The notes below the pieces were generated by a model, which saw only the letters and a list, made by a program, of their open reading frames with translations, made no database searches and was not told where the DNA came from. The translations under genes and the position numbers were made by a program. DNA of 64,000 bases. It comes from Nipponacmea schrenckii. Lineage: Eukaryota > Mollusca > Gastropoda > Lottiidae. This document shows, piece by piece, positions 1 to 12,490 of the stretch. The stretch spans positions 20,181,398 through 20,245,397 of the forward strand of contig JAUJPP010000003.1 in NCBI GenBank assembly GCA_030562195.1. The letters run 5' to 3'. Each line of letters starts with the position of its first letter. Position 1 is the stretch's first letter.

Positions 1-479
1 GAAACCTATTAAGTTTTTAAAGGTTTTAAATATGATGTAAGCCCAATTTTTGTGTTGAAATTTAAACAGAATGTCCCTTTAAAGATAAATTATTCTGATT
101 ACTTTTTTTTGGAGTTTCAAGATATAGTCGGAGTTCTCTTTCTGAACAAATTTTGCTCTTTAAAACACTTTTTTAAACTGGAAATTAGTCCATATAACTT
201 TTTGTAAGTGTGTATTGAGACTAGTCTCAATGAAAGCACTGGCCCAGGTCACAAATCAATAGATAAGCTTATTGATTGTTCGAAATTAGTCATTCAGTAT
301 GATTTTAGTTGAAAAGACACACGTTGTCTTTGATTGATTGTAATGCTAAAGGCTGGTTACAGCCTTCCTTCATTGGATCATTTGGATGCATTACTTATCA
401 CTGATATGGATTTTATACTTGTAACTGTGACAGTAACTGGATCCTTTTAATTGTTTGATTTCTACTTTCAGCGTCCAAA

Positions 480-3400
480 ATGCCACCAAGAAATGTTGTT
501 TCGGACTTGACCAATCAAGATGATGATGTTCTGACTGGTGAGTCGGTCATTGAACCAGTTATAACAGAAGCAACACATAGTGCTAAACGTCCTCCAATGA
601 AAATTGTATGGAAAAATGTTGTGATATTTTCTTACCTTCACTTAGCCGCTTTCTATTCCTTATTTCTTCTTCCAAGGGCACATTATTTAACTCTTTTATG
701 GGGTAAGTATTTTTTGTATATATTTAAAAGCAAACAAAATATTTAAATACAATGAATGGTAATATGAAGTTGGGGCAAATCTTCATATACTGGTATTATA
801 AAAACTTTAACTGTATAGATACATTATGAAGTCATATCAAATAAGTATGTATTTTGCATAAAGAGGAAGTGGTATAGTGGCTTCATAGGTAACAAGCGCT
901 TATCGTATCATAATGTCTTGATATTATGTTAATAATATATACATATTTTAATTGTAGCCTTTGCATTATACTTAATGGGTGGATTAGGCATCACAGCTGG
1001 AGCACATAGGTTATGGTCCCATAGGTCGTATAAAGCCAAACTACCTCTAAGGATAATACTTGGTATATTTCAAACTATTGCTGCACAGGTAACAGACTTC
1101 ATTTGTTTCTCGTAATAAGTTAAGAGAATCTGACTAATTCTCTTATTGATCTGGAGTCGAACTGAATTTTCAAGTTGGCTTTTAAATTCTGAACATGGAT
1201 GAATGATGATAAACCATATATTTGCCCCAAGCTCTGAGATATTGAAGTGAATTGCATGTTGTTTACATTACTGGTATATAATGTGACTTGATAATGGGTG
1301 CATGTATCAGGATTTTGTTAATGGCTACTTTTTATACGACCACATTAAAATGTTGTCACACCACCTGTCGGTCCGTCTGTCCACAATTTGCTTGTGAACG
1401 CGATAGAGAATACAGTTTTCATCGGATTTGAATGAAATTTACTGTCATCAAATATATTAATGAGATCTCGGTCAAGTTCAAAATTGGCGATTATTTGTAA
1501 TCTTTGTTTGAGTTATGAACATGATAGAGAATACAGCTTTGTCTGATTTGAATGAAGTTTGGTTATTTCTATATTAGTGAGATCTTGAACAAGGCCCGAT
1601 TATTGTTGGAGTTTCAACCTGCGTTTAAACAGAAATATACTTTAAAGTGGGTGTATATTGCTAGGCAACTGCTTGTTTGTAGCTATGATGAATTTTAAAG
1701 ATTTTGATGAATATTTTTCTTTTTTATAGAATGATATAATTGAATGGGCGAGAGATCATAGATTACACCATAAAACATCTGAAACTGATGCAGACCCTCA
1801 TAATGCCAAAAGAGGTTTTTTCTTTGCCCATATTGGCTGGTTGCTAGTCCGTAAACATCCTGATGTAAAACTAAAGGGCAAATCAGTAGATTTGTCAGAT
1901 TTGTTTAATGATCCGGTCTGTACTATACAAAGAAAGTAAGTATTCTCCACTATTTTGGTAAATTAAATTTATCAGATTATGGTCATGTGAATTCATATTC
2001 ATCTACAGCTGAGTATACAGCCTTTATTCAAGTTGTCCACATTTGACTCTGCGAGATATGCTTAATTGAAAATAAGTGATTTTAGATATTGACGTGGACT
2101 ATTGTGGTTTTATTTACTTGGAGGAAGAATTATAAAATGTACATTCACATCTTTAGGCCTATAAAAAATAATATGCATAAACAAGATTTGTGAAAAAAGT
2201 AGATTGAAAAATGCTATTTATTAGACCAGATGAAAGTAACAGGTGTACGTAACTGATTTGTATCCTCTGCATGAATTTGTGTAGTTATTCCTTTAGAAAC
2301 ACTAGCATAGTTCTAATTAAGATTAAAATTCAAACTGATTCATAACTTTCAAATTCACGGCTATAAATGGGGGTATGTTTGAAATTAATGTTAGAATTTT
2401 GAAAGAAAAAAAATATTTTTTGAGTGTTGAAAATTATATAATCAGATTAATTTGTAATGTATGGCCCACTGATCTTGGTGTAAAAAAGTTCAAATGAACA
2501 GTTTTATCATCATTTTTGTATTTCCCTTTTTAACACCTGCCAATCATCTTAACCCTAAAAATCTTAATTTAGCAGACTAATTAGAATTTTGGTTTAATTT
2601 TGCCATCCATGTAATATATCGTTAAATAGAGAAAATCAAGTCCTTTTTGATTATGAAATCCATATTAATGGGGAATACATACATAGTTAGTTAGATCCTC
2701 TTTCGAAAATATAACCAAAATTTTTAAAAATATGATTACGAAATATTTAATATCGTTGAAAAGAAACCAAATGGGCATTGATAATTTGTAAAATTCAACT
2801 CTTTGTGTATGTAAGAGAATGTGATACAGACGTCCAAAGTTGTCATAAAATTTAATTGCAAGAGCGAGTCAATCTGGGATGATTGCCTAAGCATCACTTT
2901 CGATTTGGAATTTTTCTTCTAAGGGGATTCTGTTTATGCATTATAGTTAATATAAACTAATGTCCAAAAGAAACTGTACCAACATTATTATAATTTAGTT
3001 TTTACTAAGTGAATATTTTCGTATGAAAACATGCTAATATGTATTGTCAATCAAAAATACCGGGAAGACTACTTGATTACTTCAGGAAAAACAAATTTCA
3101 TGAAAGTGACATTTCCCTCTCCAGCTGTTCGTGCATATAAAGTGTATGAAATGGCAGACAGACTCAACCCATCTTTAAGGACTTGTCAAATTGATTTTAC
3201 AGATTGTAGTGTAATAAATTTTTTGTACAGATGTTGTAAAAGGATATTTCAAAAGCATAACACCAATCTTAAATTTAGGCGTTTTTTAGTTTTTTGTATA
3301 TTGTTGCTAACAGGTGGTAACGTTTATTTTTGACACTAGTAAGTATAGTATTCACCGGATGTGTAGTCACGTAAAGTGACCAGGACCAGAAGTGATAGAA

Positions 3401-4458
3401 AAAAATAGTGGAAAACCATTATTACCTATTAAAATAATATAATGATATCTCTAATCCAACAAAGTAACAAAGCAGGTGAAGTAAATGGTTTAACAGTATG
3501 CAAAATGTGGATGAGATGTGTTATCTTGGCAAAATAATGTGTTAGCAGCAAATTTGAGTGTATATCTTGAATGTTATTTTTTTATCTTATCTAGATGTAC
3601 TTGGGTCGAAAAATATCAAGAATTATGCATTAAGCCTACCCTTGACCATCTTTGATTCTTGTTATTTTATCTCAAATTGTTTATCATATAGACCATATAG
3701 TTTTATTGTTAAAAGTGATATACGTGAGAGATAAACAAATTTTATCAGACCATTAATTATGAGTAATAATCAGTTCTGTTAACGGTTATCTTGATTTAAA
3801 TACCCTACTTTCATGAAGAGGTGGTTTAATTGTGAATTCTTAATTTCAATGCCCTACTTTTAAACTTGATATTTAGTGAAGATGACCTATATGACAATTG
3901 AGATTATGAAATGAATCTCTGTATTTGACTATTGTGATTATGAATCTCTGTATTTAAATATTGTTATTCCAAACCTCTGACTATTGAAACAATTTGCTGA
4001 TTTGTTTTCATTTTACTTTCAGGTACTATAAGCTTGGTATTATTTTGTTTGCATTTACCCTGCCAACAGTAATTCCTTATTATTTCTGGGGCGAAAGTCT
4101 GTGGAATGCATTTTTCATATGTGGTCTTTTCCGTTTATGTGTTTTGTTAAATGTTACCTGGCTTGTAAATAGTGCAGCCCATATCTGGGGAAATCGACCC
4201 TACGACCGCCGTATTAACCCAGCACAAAATGTAGGTGTCACACTGGGAGCCATAGGTGAGGGGTTCCACAATTATCATCATGTCTTCCCCTATGACTACT
4301 CTACAAGTGAATACGGAAAGTATTTTAATGTAACCACCTGTTTTATTGATTTCTGGGCATTCATGGGCCAGGTGATGGAAAGACGTAAGATACCTAAAGA
4401 GGTAATTGAAAGACGCCGATTGAGAACGGGAGATGGTACAGATGGTTTCAATTTTTGA
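480..4458 (+). CDS. SCD: Stearoyl-CoA (delta-9) desaturase, 4 coding exons
   Basis: Integral ER-membrane desaturase that introduces a cis double bond at C9 of saturated acyl-CoA, using di-iron, cytochrome b5 and O2. Coding exons are 480-702, 958-1088, 1730-1935 and 4023-4458. They are GT-AG throughout, join in frame and give 331 residues (human SCD has 359). All metal-binding His boxes are present: HRLWSH (H91, H96), HRLHH (128-132), HNYHH (269-273) and the extra His in [13 protein letters not shown] (H240). Hydrophobic pairs lie near residues 45-90 and 190-235. The ATG at 480 sits 8 nt after an AG at 470-471 that looks like an acceptor, so a 5'UTR exon probably lies upstream, possibly outside the window. 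Intron 2 holds a short TIR repeat (1333-1657); intron 3 is about 2.1 kb. Identity is near certain. Which SCD paralogue it is cannot be said. Confidence 0.96.
1333..1657 (+). repeat. Short TIR repeat, ATACGCCCAC family (325 bp copy)
   Basis: Lies in intron 2 of the desaturase. It opens with TATACGACCACA, followed by a GTCGGTCCGTCTGTCCACAA stretch, and closes with GTGGGTGTATA, so the ends are inverted. Between them are about two degenerate units containing TTTGAATGAA and GTTATGAAC phrases. The same layout recurs at 6751-10394 (opposite orientation) and 30330-31408. It looks like a non-autonomous element; no coding capacity is seen. Confidence 0.7.
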
Positions 4459-6750
4459 ATGTTAATATAGAAACTGTAGTGCGTGTGTGAGATTGAAGAG
4501 TAATTAACTTTCTGCCAAAAAAAAATGTTTTTGTCTAAAATTTTACTGGTTTTCTGATTTTTTCCCTCTTATCAATTTATGGAACTTTATACTATTGGAG
4601 TGGTTATTAACAGCACATCAAAATTGTTTTTTGAACAAAGGTGAAAAATACTTTGATTGTTTTTCTCTTTATTTTTTACTCACATATTGGGTTCAGTCTA
4701 CTGTCAACATGTCATATGTTGATTAAAAATGTTCATATATCATGTTGATATAGCTTTGAATCCAGCATTAAATGTTTGCACTTGTTTGGAAATTTTTCGC
4801 AAAAACACATTCTGAAAAACAATGTTTGAATATGAATCAGGTTTTGTTGGAACAAAAATATTTTTGTGTGTGTGTGTGTGATGACAATGACTGAAATCTA
4901 ACAATTATTTGTATATTTATAGTATAAATTCTATACTACTGTGCCATGAAACAAGATTATTTCAGAGAATAGGGAACTGTGTAAGGGAGGGAAGGGGGGT
5001 GTTATTTGTTGGTTAAATGTTTATAGAAAGGGAGGCATTTCTGCTATGAGTATGAAAAAGTTGTTATAAGGTGCTATAAAATGGACACATGAATGGTTTT
5101 CAGAATTTATGCCACTGTTTTTTTAAGCTGATACTAGAACATCCCAAAATAGGACATGTAATTTGGGCACTCATTTTCCTGTTCCTTTCAAATATTTTCC
5201 ACTCATAATTTTTAATGTTTGATATTGACTATCACATTGTTGCCACTATGATGTTTAAATAGAGTTATTTCCCTTTGCAGGAACCTCAAATAATTAATAA
5301 ATAATTCTGAATATTTTCTAACCATGTATCTATACAACTAGTCTATCCTAAAGTCATAAATGGATAATTTCTAGCCATTTTCCTTTACTACCTGTATTAT
5401 TTGAAAATTAAACAGGCCACCTTTTCAAAAGAATCAAAATATCTTTTTGTTATAAACTAGGTAAATCAGAGTGAAAATGATTTGTTTTATGTCCACTAAT
5501 TAAGGATAGTGAGAGTGTAACTAGCAGACAAAAATTTCATGATATATTTTATGTGAATTGGAACTGCTTGAAAATATATTGACATAGTCTAAATACAAAA
5601 ATTGTTTGTAAAGTCAAGTTACAGCAAGACATTTCTATATTCCAATGTACATAAGAATTATCACTGAAATTGAATTTACCAATAATAGACACTACAGTTT
5701 GTCAGTTTCAGATTAATTGTTTCTTAGTAAATTTAAGAAATTTAAATCTTAAATCTTTTTGTTACAATTAATGTAAGATGTGATATGATATACATCTGGT
5801 AAAATTGTCTCGAGTTATTTTTTTTGAAATTCAAATATATACTAAAGGATATAGCCAGCTAAATTATTGTCTTTCGGAATTAGCAATACCAATCTAGGGT
5901 CTCTGGAAATTCAACAAATATGTTAGGACTGTTGACAGTCTGAACTTCCAGTATTGTTCATTCACAAGAGCATCACGCATCAGATTTTTATGCTGAAAGG
6001 AGCTTTTAAATAGTTGGAAAGGCAAATATTTGGATGGCTACATCACTTTGAAAGTTGTTATTTTTTCCAAGAATATCCCAGTGCTAATATTATATTTATT
6101 TCCAACAAGTTTATGAAAGTTTTGTATTATTTTTTGATTTATATACAAAATATTATTCTGTGAGTATTTTGTTGAAGTTAATTTGAAATATGTTTAAGCT
6201 TTGAAATGACAAAATAAATACAGTAGAACTACCACATTTCTTTAGTTTTTATATGCCGGATTATAATGTGATCATACATTGCCATGGTCAGTCAGTATTT
6301 TTTAACAAACTGTGCATCCAAATATGAGATTTGATGTATTTGAATTGCCATTGATTTAAAAATATTGTTGAAATTCCCAACATAAAAAATACAAATGCGT
6401 TATGAAGATCTTTAAGATTAGTTAAATCGTATTCAGTCACTAAAGACTAGCAAGTCAAAACGGTAGCAAAAATAACAACCAAAACAGCATTATCCACACC
6501 CTACCATTGCTGTTTTGTCATTTATTTTGATTTCTTCCTCGAACTTAATTTGAGTAAATGCACCTATTACTGTATTTAAAATCTGCCATTTACCGAGAAA
6601 AAAATGTACGGATATTATTGTTCCATTCCGTTAAAACTAGGCAAAAGCTGTGTCATTTCCTGTTTACTCTGACGGGAATTCTAGGAACCACGGGCGTTGG
6701 AGGAAGAATGGAATGTTTCAAATGGAAGTAAAAATAGCGATGGCCATCGT
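4459..6750 (+). other. 3'UTR of desaturase and intergenic DNA
   Basis: No gene seen. The long AT-rich 3' flank of the desaturase has candidate AATAAA signals at 5296-5301 and 6213-6218, so the 3'UTR may run 0.85-1.8 kb. A (TG)8 microsatellite lies at 4865-4880. Confidence 0.5.
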
Positions 6751-6971
6751 AATACGCCCACTTTCATAATGGCAGCCAATTTGTCCGAGAGTTTGACAAT
6801 AGTTACCAGTAAGTGAAAGATTTTTCTGATTTTTAATTAGAGTTCATACTTTGGTGATTTGGAACACTCACACCAAGTTTCATCAAAATCCACACAAGTT
6901 CAGATTGGTCTGATTTTCATTAGGTTTCGGGAAAGGGAGCGATTGATTCTCCCAGATGTACAGGCCTATAG

Positions 6972-7346
6972 CAGGGGCGCGGGAACAAATTTCAGGTTGG
7001 GGGGGGGGGCAAACTATTTCAAAGTCAAAAAACTGTTATCATTCATATACCTTTATTTCAAAATTAATCGAATTTTGGGAGATAACTCAAAAGAATTAAG
7101 ACAAAAATTATTATTTATTCAAATAACTTGATTGTGATAGAGAATCTTATATTATTTACCAGCTTCGAAGGTTAAAAAACCAAGGAAATTTACAAATATG
7201 GCCTTATGAGACAATTACATATTTAGGCTACCCGGTACATGTAATTATTTTATTTCATTTTTTTGGGGGCGCAAAAGATATTTTTGCCCCCCAACAAAAA
7301 TTTTTGGGGGGGCATTTGCCCCCCCTGCAATGTTCCCGCGCCTATG
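6972..7346 (+). mobile_element. Non-autonomous hAT-type MITE, 375 bp, with 8-bp TSD
   Basis: Flanked by a perfect 8-bp direct repeat GCCTATAG (6964-6971 and 7347-7354), the hallmark of hAT insertion. The 15-bp terminal inverted repeats CAGGGGCGCGGGAAC and CATAGGCGCGGGAAC agree at 13 of 15 positions and end CA...TG. The interior is AT-rich, with G-rich and C-rich runs near the ends (G12 around 7000; CCCCCCAACAAAAA/TTTTTGGGGGGG near 7288-7315). There is no transposase. A second copy lies in a SON intron at 37674-37995. Confidence 0.9.
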
Positions 7347-7757
7347 GCCTATAGATTAGCTTGATTTTCAAGGTTGGTTGGTTTGTAAATGACAAGTTAA
7401 CGTTCGCTTCTAGCAATTGCTGATATCGCAAATTAAGTAGTTGTTGGTATTCGTAGTAGTTGGTAGTTGACTTGATTCAAATTAGATAAATCTGTGCTGA
7501 TGGGTTGGTTGTTGATAATCTTGAGATCAGGTCGTGCCGAATGACAAGGCGGTGGAACTCGGTCCTGAATGGTGTGGCGTAAGTTACTCGATCTTCTTCA
7601 TTCGTCCAAACTCGTTCTGATCACGGTTGTTCTTGTTGATTGGTATTCGAATGGTAGTTGTTGGTTTGGTTTGGTTTGGTTTAGTAAGATTATCTGATTA
7701 CTGTTGGAAAAACTTGGAGTTCTGAAGAAAAGAAAAGAGGAGAAAAAGAGGTGGGGG

Positions 7758-8770
7758 CTCACTCTACAGGCTACAATTCTTCAAGGATTCTTTTGATTTT
7801 TATTTTGTGGGTCAATGTCACAACGAAGATGATCCCTATTGATTTTCGTGATGATTGGATAATTTTTCACCGAAATATCGTGTCTGACTTAGCCTTTTTC
7901 ATTCTATTACCTATAGGGTGCAACTCGTGCTCACTCTGCAGGCAACAATTTTTTATGGATTCTTTTGATTTTTATTTTGTGGGTCAGTGTCATTATGAAG
8001 ATGATCCCTATCGATTTTGTGTTGAACGGATAATTTTTCACCGAAATATCACATCCGACTTGGCGTTTTTCACTGCATTAGCTATAAGGTGCAACTTGTG
8101 CTCACTCTACACACTACAATTCTTTATGGATCCTTTATTTTTATTTTGTGGGTCAGTGTCATTATGAAGATGATCCCTATTGATGTTTGTGATGATTGAA
8201 TAATTTTTCATCGAAATATCGTGTCTAACTTAGCTTTTTTTCACTCCATTACCTATAGGGTGCAACTCGTGCTCACTCTAAAGGCTACAAATCTCTATAG
8301 GTTCTTTTGATTGTTTGTTGTGTGTCGATATCATTATGAAGAAGTGCACTATATATAGTGCACTATTAAATTTAGTGATGATACGGTAATTTTCTTCAGA
8401 GATATTGCACAAAACTTTGATATCGCGGTCGTTTTCGAGTTCACATGCAGTTAGTGCTCACTCTACAGACTACAATTCTTTTAGTCTTTTCATTGAATGT
8501 TGTGCGGATCAATATGCAAGACTTCAGTTTAGTCTACAATTCTCTATGGGTTCTTTTGATTGTTTGTTCTGTGTCGATATCATTATGAAGAAGTGCACTA
8601 TTAAATTTAGTGATGATACGGTAATTTTCTTCAGAGATATTGCACAAAACTTTGATATCGCGGTCGTTTTCGAGTTCACATGCAGTTAGTGCTCACTCTA
8701 CAGGCTACAATTCTTTTAGTGTTTTCGTTGAATGTTGTGCGGATCAATATGCAAGACTTCAGTTTAGTCT
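7758..8770 (+). repeat. Tandem repeat array, 171-235 bp units, six copies
   Basis: The landmark CTCACTCTACAGGCTACAATT recurs, with drift, at 7758, 7930, 8101, 8272, 8457 and 8692, giving spacings of 172, 171, 171, 185 and 235 bp. Units share TTCTTTTGATT, TTATTTTGTGGGTCAGTGTC, ATTATGAAGATGATCCCTA and TTTTTCACCGAAATATC. The last two units are longer and almost identical to each other over about 130 bp, implying a recent higher-order duplication. The array sits inside the larger composite element. Confidence 0.88.
8344..8363. repeat. Perfect 20-bp palindrome
   Basis: GTGCACTATATATAGTGCAC reads identically on both strands. The paralogous unit at about 8590 has only GTGCACTATTAAA, so the palindrome arose in one tandem unit by a small inverted duplication. 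Confidence 0.9.
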
Positions 8771-9329
8771 ACACGTAATCTTGGAACAATGATTGTTCTC
8801 TATCGTGTCCACAAAGAATTCAAGAACAAAGGCAGACGCATTTTCAAGAACAAGGGCAATAACTCATATTATATATGTTCTGATTGGTCTGATTTTCAAT
8901 AGGGCTAATCCTTGGGTTATAACAAACATTCATACCAAGTTCCGTCAAAATCCATCAAGAAACTAGCTCTCACTCAAATGGTTCTTATACCGTATTTGGT
9001 TTTTAACAAAAAAAAAAAACGCTTACAACAACTTTTATGTGAAAGAAATAATTTACGTGTTTCTAGACTCTTCCTCTACTGATGATAAAATTGGTTGCTT
9101 TGAAATAGGCTTAAATGTTGGAATGAAAATCCGGAACACTTTCATAATCTTCTTTGATAATCAAAAAGAATAATGAAAAGCTTCATCATGATTACTAATA
9201 TTTGCCATTCATACAGGAATATCAATTTATTGGTTGGCAAGCAAGGTTGTTACCATAATAACTTTAAAAATAGCTTGTCAGGCAATGTAATATACACCAT
9301 TAAATGGCATCATTTAATTTGAATAATAT

Positions 9330-10330
9330 ACGGGGCAATAACTCAAAAAACATTTATCAAATATTGTTATTAATGCCAATGCTTGATCACACCGAGTTTA
9401 TCAAAACCTATTGAAAATTACAGCTTTTATTGCACAATAAAATTTTGAGGGCATAACTCAAAAAATTTTCTTAAAAAATCGTCAAATTCAAACTTGATGG
9501 CGTTTTATCAATTCCAATACATGTACTAATATCAAGTTTCATCAAAATCCACAATAAATTTTTGACGCAAGTTTACAAAGTCATGGGCAATATTTCAAAA
9601 AACGTTCATCGAAAAATCGTCAAATTAGAACTTGACTGCCGCCGTAAGATTCCAATGCTCACTCCAAGTTTCATCAAATCCGTCGAAAATTGTAGCTTGT
9701 ACTGCACTCAAAATAAAATTTTGACTCAATTTTACTAATTAAAGGGCATTAACTAAAAAAACCCTCATCAAAAATCGTCAAATTCAAACTTGACAGCCGT
9801 GTTATCAAATTCAAATCCTCACACCAAGTTTCATCAAAATCCATTGAAAATTGTAGATTCTATTGCATCCAAGAGCAAATTTTTAGCTGGATTTACCATG
9901 TCAAAGGCAAATTTGACAAGTTTCTATGAAAACCGTTCATAGAAACTTGTCAAATTCGAACTTGACCGCTGCCTTATCAATTCAAATGCTCACACTAAGT
10001 TTCATTGAAATCCATTGAAAATTGCATCCACAATAAATTTTGACGTTATTTTACTCAAGGGCAATAACTTAATTCTGTTCTTCGAAAAATTGCGAAATTC
10101 GAACTTGACCGCCTTCTTAACAATTCCAATGCTCATCACAAGTTTCAATAAAATCCATTGAAAAATTGTGTATACAAGAAATATAGAGGCGGGGCAATTC
10201 CAGAACCGTTTATCGAAAAATCATCAAAATCGAACTTGACCGCTGTCTTATCAATTCTAATGTTCACACCTAGTTTCATTCAAATCCATTGGTAATTATA
10301 GCTTTTATTGTGTCTACAACAAATGTTGAC
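9330..10330 (-). repeat. Degenerate tandem repeat, about 130-175 bp units
   Basis: The phrase GAACTTGACCGCxxxxTTATCAATTCxAATGCTCACACCAAG recurs near 9493, 9630, 9787, 9959, 10100 and 10232. Each copy is followed by TTTCATCAAAATCCATTGAAA, and the next is preceded by GGGCAATAACT. This is the internal repeat of the composite element. The 30330 element carries an equivalent array. Confidence 0.8.
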
Positions 10331-10394
10331 AGACCGACAGGCCGATGGACAGGGGTGACGACAATATACGGCCACATATTGATGTGGGTGTATA

Positions 10395-11339
10395 ATAATT
10401 GATTATAAATGTAGTAACTGTTACATTTAGCCTATATATCTTTGTGTACAGCGTATAGATTTTATTGATCTAAAACACTGTAAGGTACTGAGATAGCCTA
10501 GACATTATCCGAACCAGGCATTGATTGGCTTTATGCATTATTTATATTGATTGATATTGGGTTGGGTTTGCCTTTGACTGTTTTTCTTTCGCGTCATGGA
10601 AACTTATATATTTATGCTCAATTATACCATATATCATCAACTATTGCCTGTGAGTTTAAAAACACTGTAAGGTTTGATTATATATTTTGATTAATTATTC
10701 ATGTAAATAATGCAGTAGCCATTGTCAGTAATTTGAAAGTAATATGTATTTTTTTGTGTCAAGCATTTCAAGTGGAATATAATTAATTTTTATATGGTAA
10801 ACATTTTGGAGCTTATTCAATTGCGAACTGTGAGAAACGCTGATGTTGATGAAGATATTGTGAAAAAGGGCACTTGCCATTGATGATGTAAAATTATGGA
10901 TTTTAAACCTCAACCGGCATCATTCTATGTTTATCTTTGTTAATCATTATCGTACGTAATTACGCATGATTCTTACTATGCAACAACACATACGAAAATG
11001 CATGGTTCTTTTTTGGAAATGACACATTTTAACCTCTTTCTCACCTTGGAGTCAGATTTCGATAAATAGTAGTAGTATTTCAACTAAATTGACATTCGAA
11101 GGTTTAGAAATGCCCTAAAATGTTATTCGAAATCTTAACTGGAAGTCGAGGACGAATGATTTATCAATCAAGTTCAAACTGTATATTTTTCTTCATAGTA
11201 CATACTATTCCTAACGTGATCTGAAGATTAATAGGTAAGACTTTTAAAGTTTTCCCCTTCGTGCACTATTTAGTAAACATTTATCAATTTTGGTTTATTT
11301 CAGTGGTAAATATTATTCCAAACCTGACCTATCGTGAAA
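10395..11339 (+). other. Intergenic DNA upstream of TMEM45
   Basis: No gene seen. It contains the presumed promoter and a 5'UTR intron of the following gene: TTTATTTCAG ends at 11303, 36 nt before the start codon, and looks like an acceptor. The upstream non-coding exon could not be placed. Confidence 0.4.
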
Positions 11340-12200
11340 ATGGGAAATTTTGGAGGACATGCCATACCAGGGTTACTTTTTGTGTTAATTTCTTTATGGC
11401 ATATTATTTCAATATACACAAGATATTACAGATGTAAGATAGAAAATTCCAAATTTGTGTCTGCATTGTGGTTTCCTTGTTCATGTGGGAAAGTCGAATC
11501 CTGGCCAATTGAGCCAGCGATAAAAGTTATTCTTATAACTATCGCCTTAGCATTAGAAATTTATACAGGATCTAAGAACGGTGTATTTTACATGGTTGGC
11601 AATCAGCAACATGTGACTATGTATTTCTTCTATGGATTAGCCAGTTTGATTGATATACTGGTGTACTTTAAGGCAAATTTACCAGCCTCTTTGGATTATG
11701 CTATGTTATTTCTTGCCAATGGTGTGGAATTTATCTTATTTCGCTTCCATCTACATGGTAGAAGTTCTTTAGACGTACTTCTACACACTTTACTGCTCTA
11801 TATTTTAGTAGCTTTTGCAGTTATGTTTGGCTTAGAGATGCGATATAGAAATAATCTTTTGATTGCATTGACTGGCAGATTTTTACAGCTATTACAAGGC
11901 ACGTGGTTTTGGCAAATAGGATCTGTTTTGTACAAACCTATGTTTGAAAAGTGGGACCAAGAAGATCATGAGCAAATGATGTTGATTACAATATATTTTG
12001 GAGTGCATATTGGTGTAAATGTATTGATAATATTATTGCTCGGTAGTGTGATATCCTGTTGGATTAGTAGGAAACAGAAACAAGATCTGGATGATGTGTG
12101 CTCTATGACAAGATTGATAAATACTAATTCTCATGGACAAACTGTGTTAGATTTAAATGATGAAAGTGGGGATGATGATGAGTTTCAGAAGGCTTATTGA
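11340..12200 (+). CDS. TMEM45: TMEM45 family (DUF716) multi-pass membrane protein
   Basis: Uninterrupted reading frame of 286 residues, close to the roughly 275 of vertebrate TMEM45A/B. The ATG at 11340 is chosen because the family's N-terminus begins with this pattern (GNFGGHAIPG). Family signatures include QHVTMYFFYGLASLID, NGVEFILFRFHLHGR, LLQGTWFWQIG, and WDQEDHEQMMLITIYF near the C-terminal third. Seven or so hydrophobic segments span the protein. The tail is acidic and cytoplasmic-looking (NDESGDDDEFQKAY). Vertebrate relatives are Golgi/endosomal or plasma-membrane proteins of poorly known function, so no activity is assigned. The coding region lacks introns although all other long genes here are split; only a 5'UTR intron is suggested. 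An A versus B assignment is not meaningful here. Confidence 0.93.
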   Translation: MGNFGGHAIPGLLFVLISLWHIISIYTRYYRCKIENSKFVSALWFPCSCGKVESWPIEPAIKVILITIALALEIYTGSKNGVFYMVGNQQHVTMYFFYGLASLIDILVYFKANLPASLDYAMLFLANGVEFILFRFHLHGRSSLDVLLHTLLLYILVAFAVMFGLEMRYRNNLLIALTGRFLQLLQGTWFWQIGSVLYKPMFEKWDQEDHEQMMLITIYFGVHIGVNVLIILLLGSVISCWISRKQKQDLDDVCSMTRLINTNSHGQTVLDLNDESGDDDEFQKAY

Positions 12201-12484
12201 AATAAGAATTCCAGAAACTTTCACTATTTAATGCTAATCTATGTTTTTGTATTTCCTTATTTAGATTATCCAAATGGTCTCTTTATCATTCTACCTTGAA
12301 CGACCCTACAGCGAGATACAAGAGTAGGCTACGTTTGGTTTTGTGTACGTAGTTCACATCCAATTCTCTTCCCCTGCTCCAATAGGCCTCTCGGTCGAAT
12401 AAAAACGTCCTCTGAGAGTGTGGATTATTTGTGCGCCACAGAGATAGAAAAGAGTTCACGCTGTGTTTTTCTTTTTAATGTTTT

Positions 12485-12490
12485 AATAAA
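12485..12490 (+). terminator. Poly(A) signal of TMEM45
   Basis: AATAAA 285 nt after the stop codon. It is the first canonical signal after the gene. Confidence 0.6.

Larger units (their letters stand above)
6751..10394 (-). mobile_element. Composite TIR element, ATACGCCCAC family, 3.6 kb
   Basis: The left end ATACGCCCAC (6752-6761) is the inverted counterpart, with one mismatch, of GTGGGTGTAT at 10384-10393. Just inside the right end, GACAGACCGACAGGCCGATGG is the reverse complement of the GTCGGTCTGTCC block found just inside the left end of the 30330 copy. This sets the minus orientation. The interior is built from degenerate repeated phrases (TTTCATCAAAATCCA, CGAACTTGACCGC, GGCAATAACTCA), a separate 171-235 bp tandem array, and a nested hAT MITE. 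No protein-coding potential is visible, so it is probably non-autonomous. The left boundary is inferred from the terminal motif; I found no convincing target duplication. Confidence 0.6.

Noticed and set aside
3031..3333. 100-codon open frame in the third desaturase intron
   Set aside because: No similarity to any family and no splice context; an extra exon would break the conserved K-YYKLG junction.
7751..8167. Open frame of 138 codons with internal repeats
   Set aside because: It follows the 171-bp tandem repeat, whose unit length is a multiple of three, so the frame stays open by chance. No domain is seen.
7758..8770. Regular repeats as a CRISPR-like array
   Set aside because: The repeats are long, contiguous and diverged with no unique spacers, and the genome is eukaryotic.
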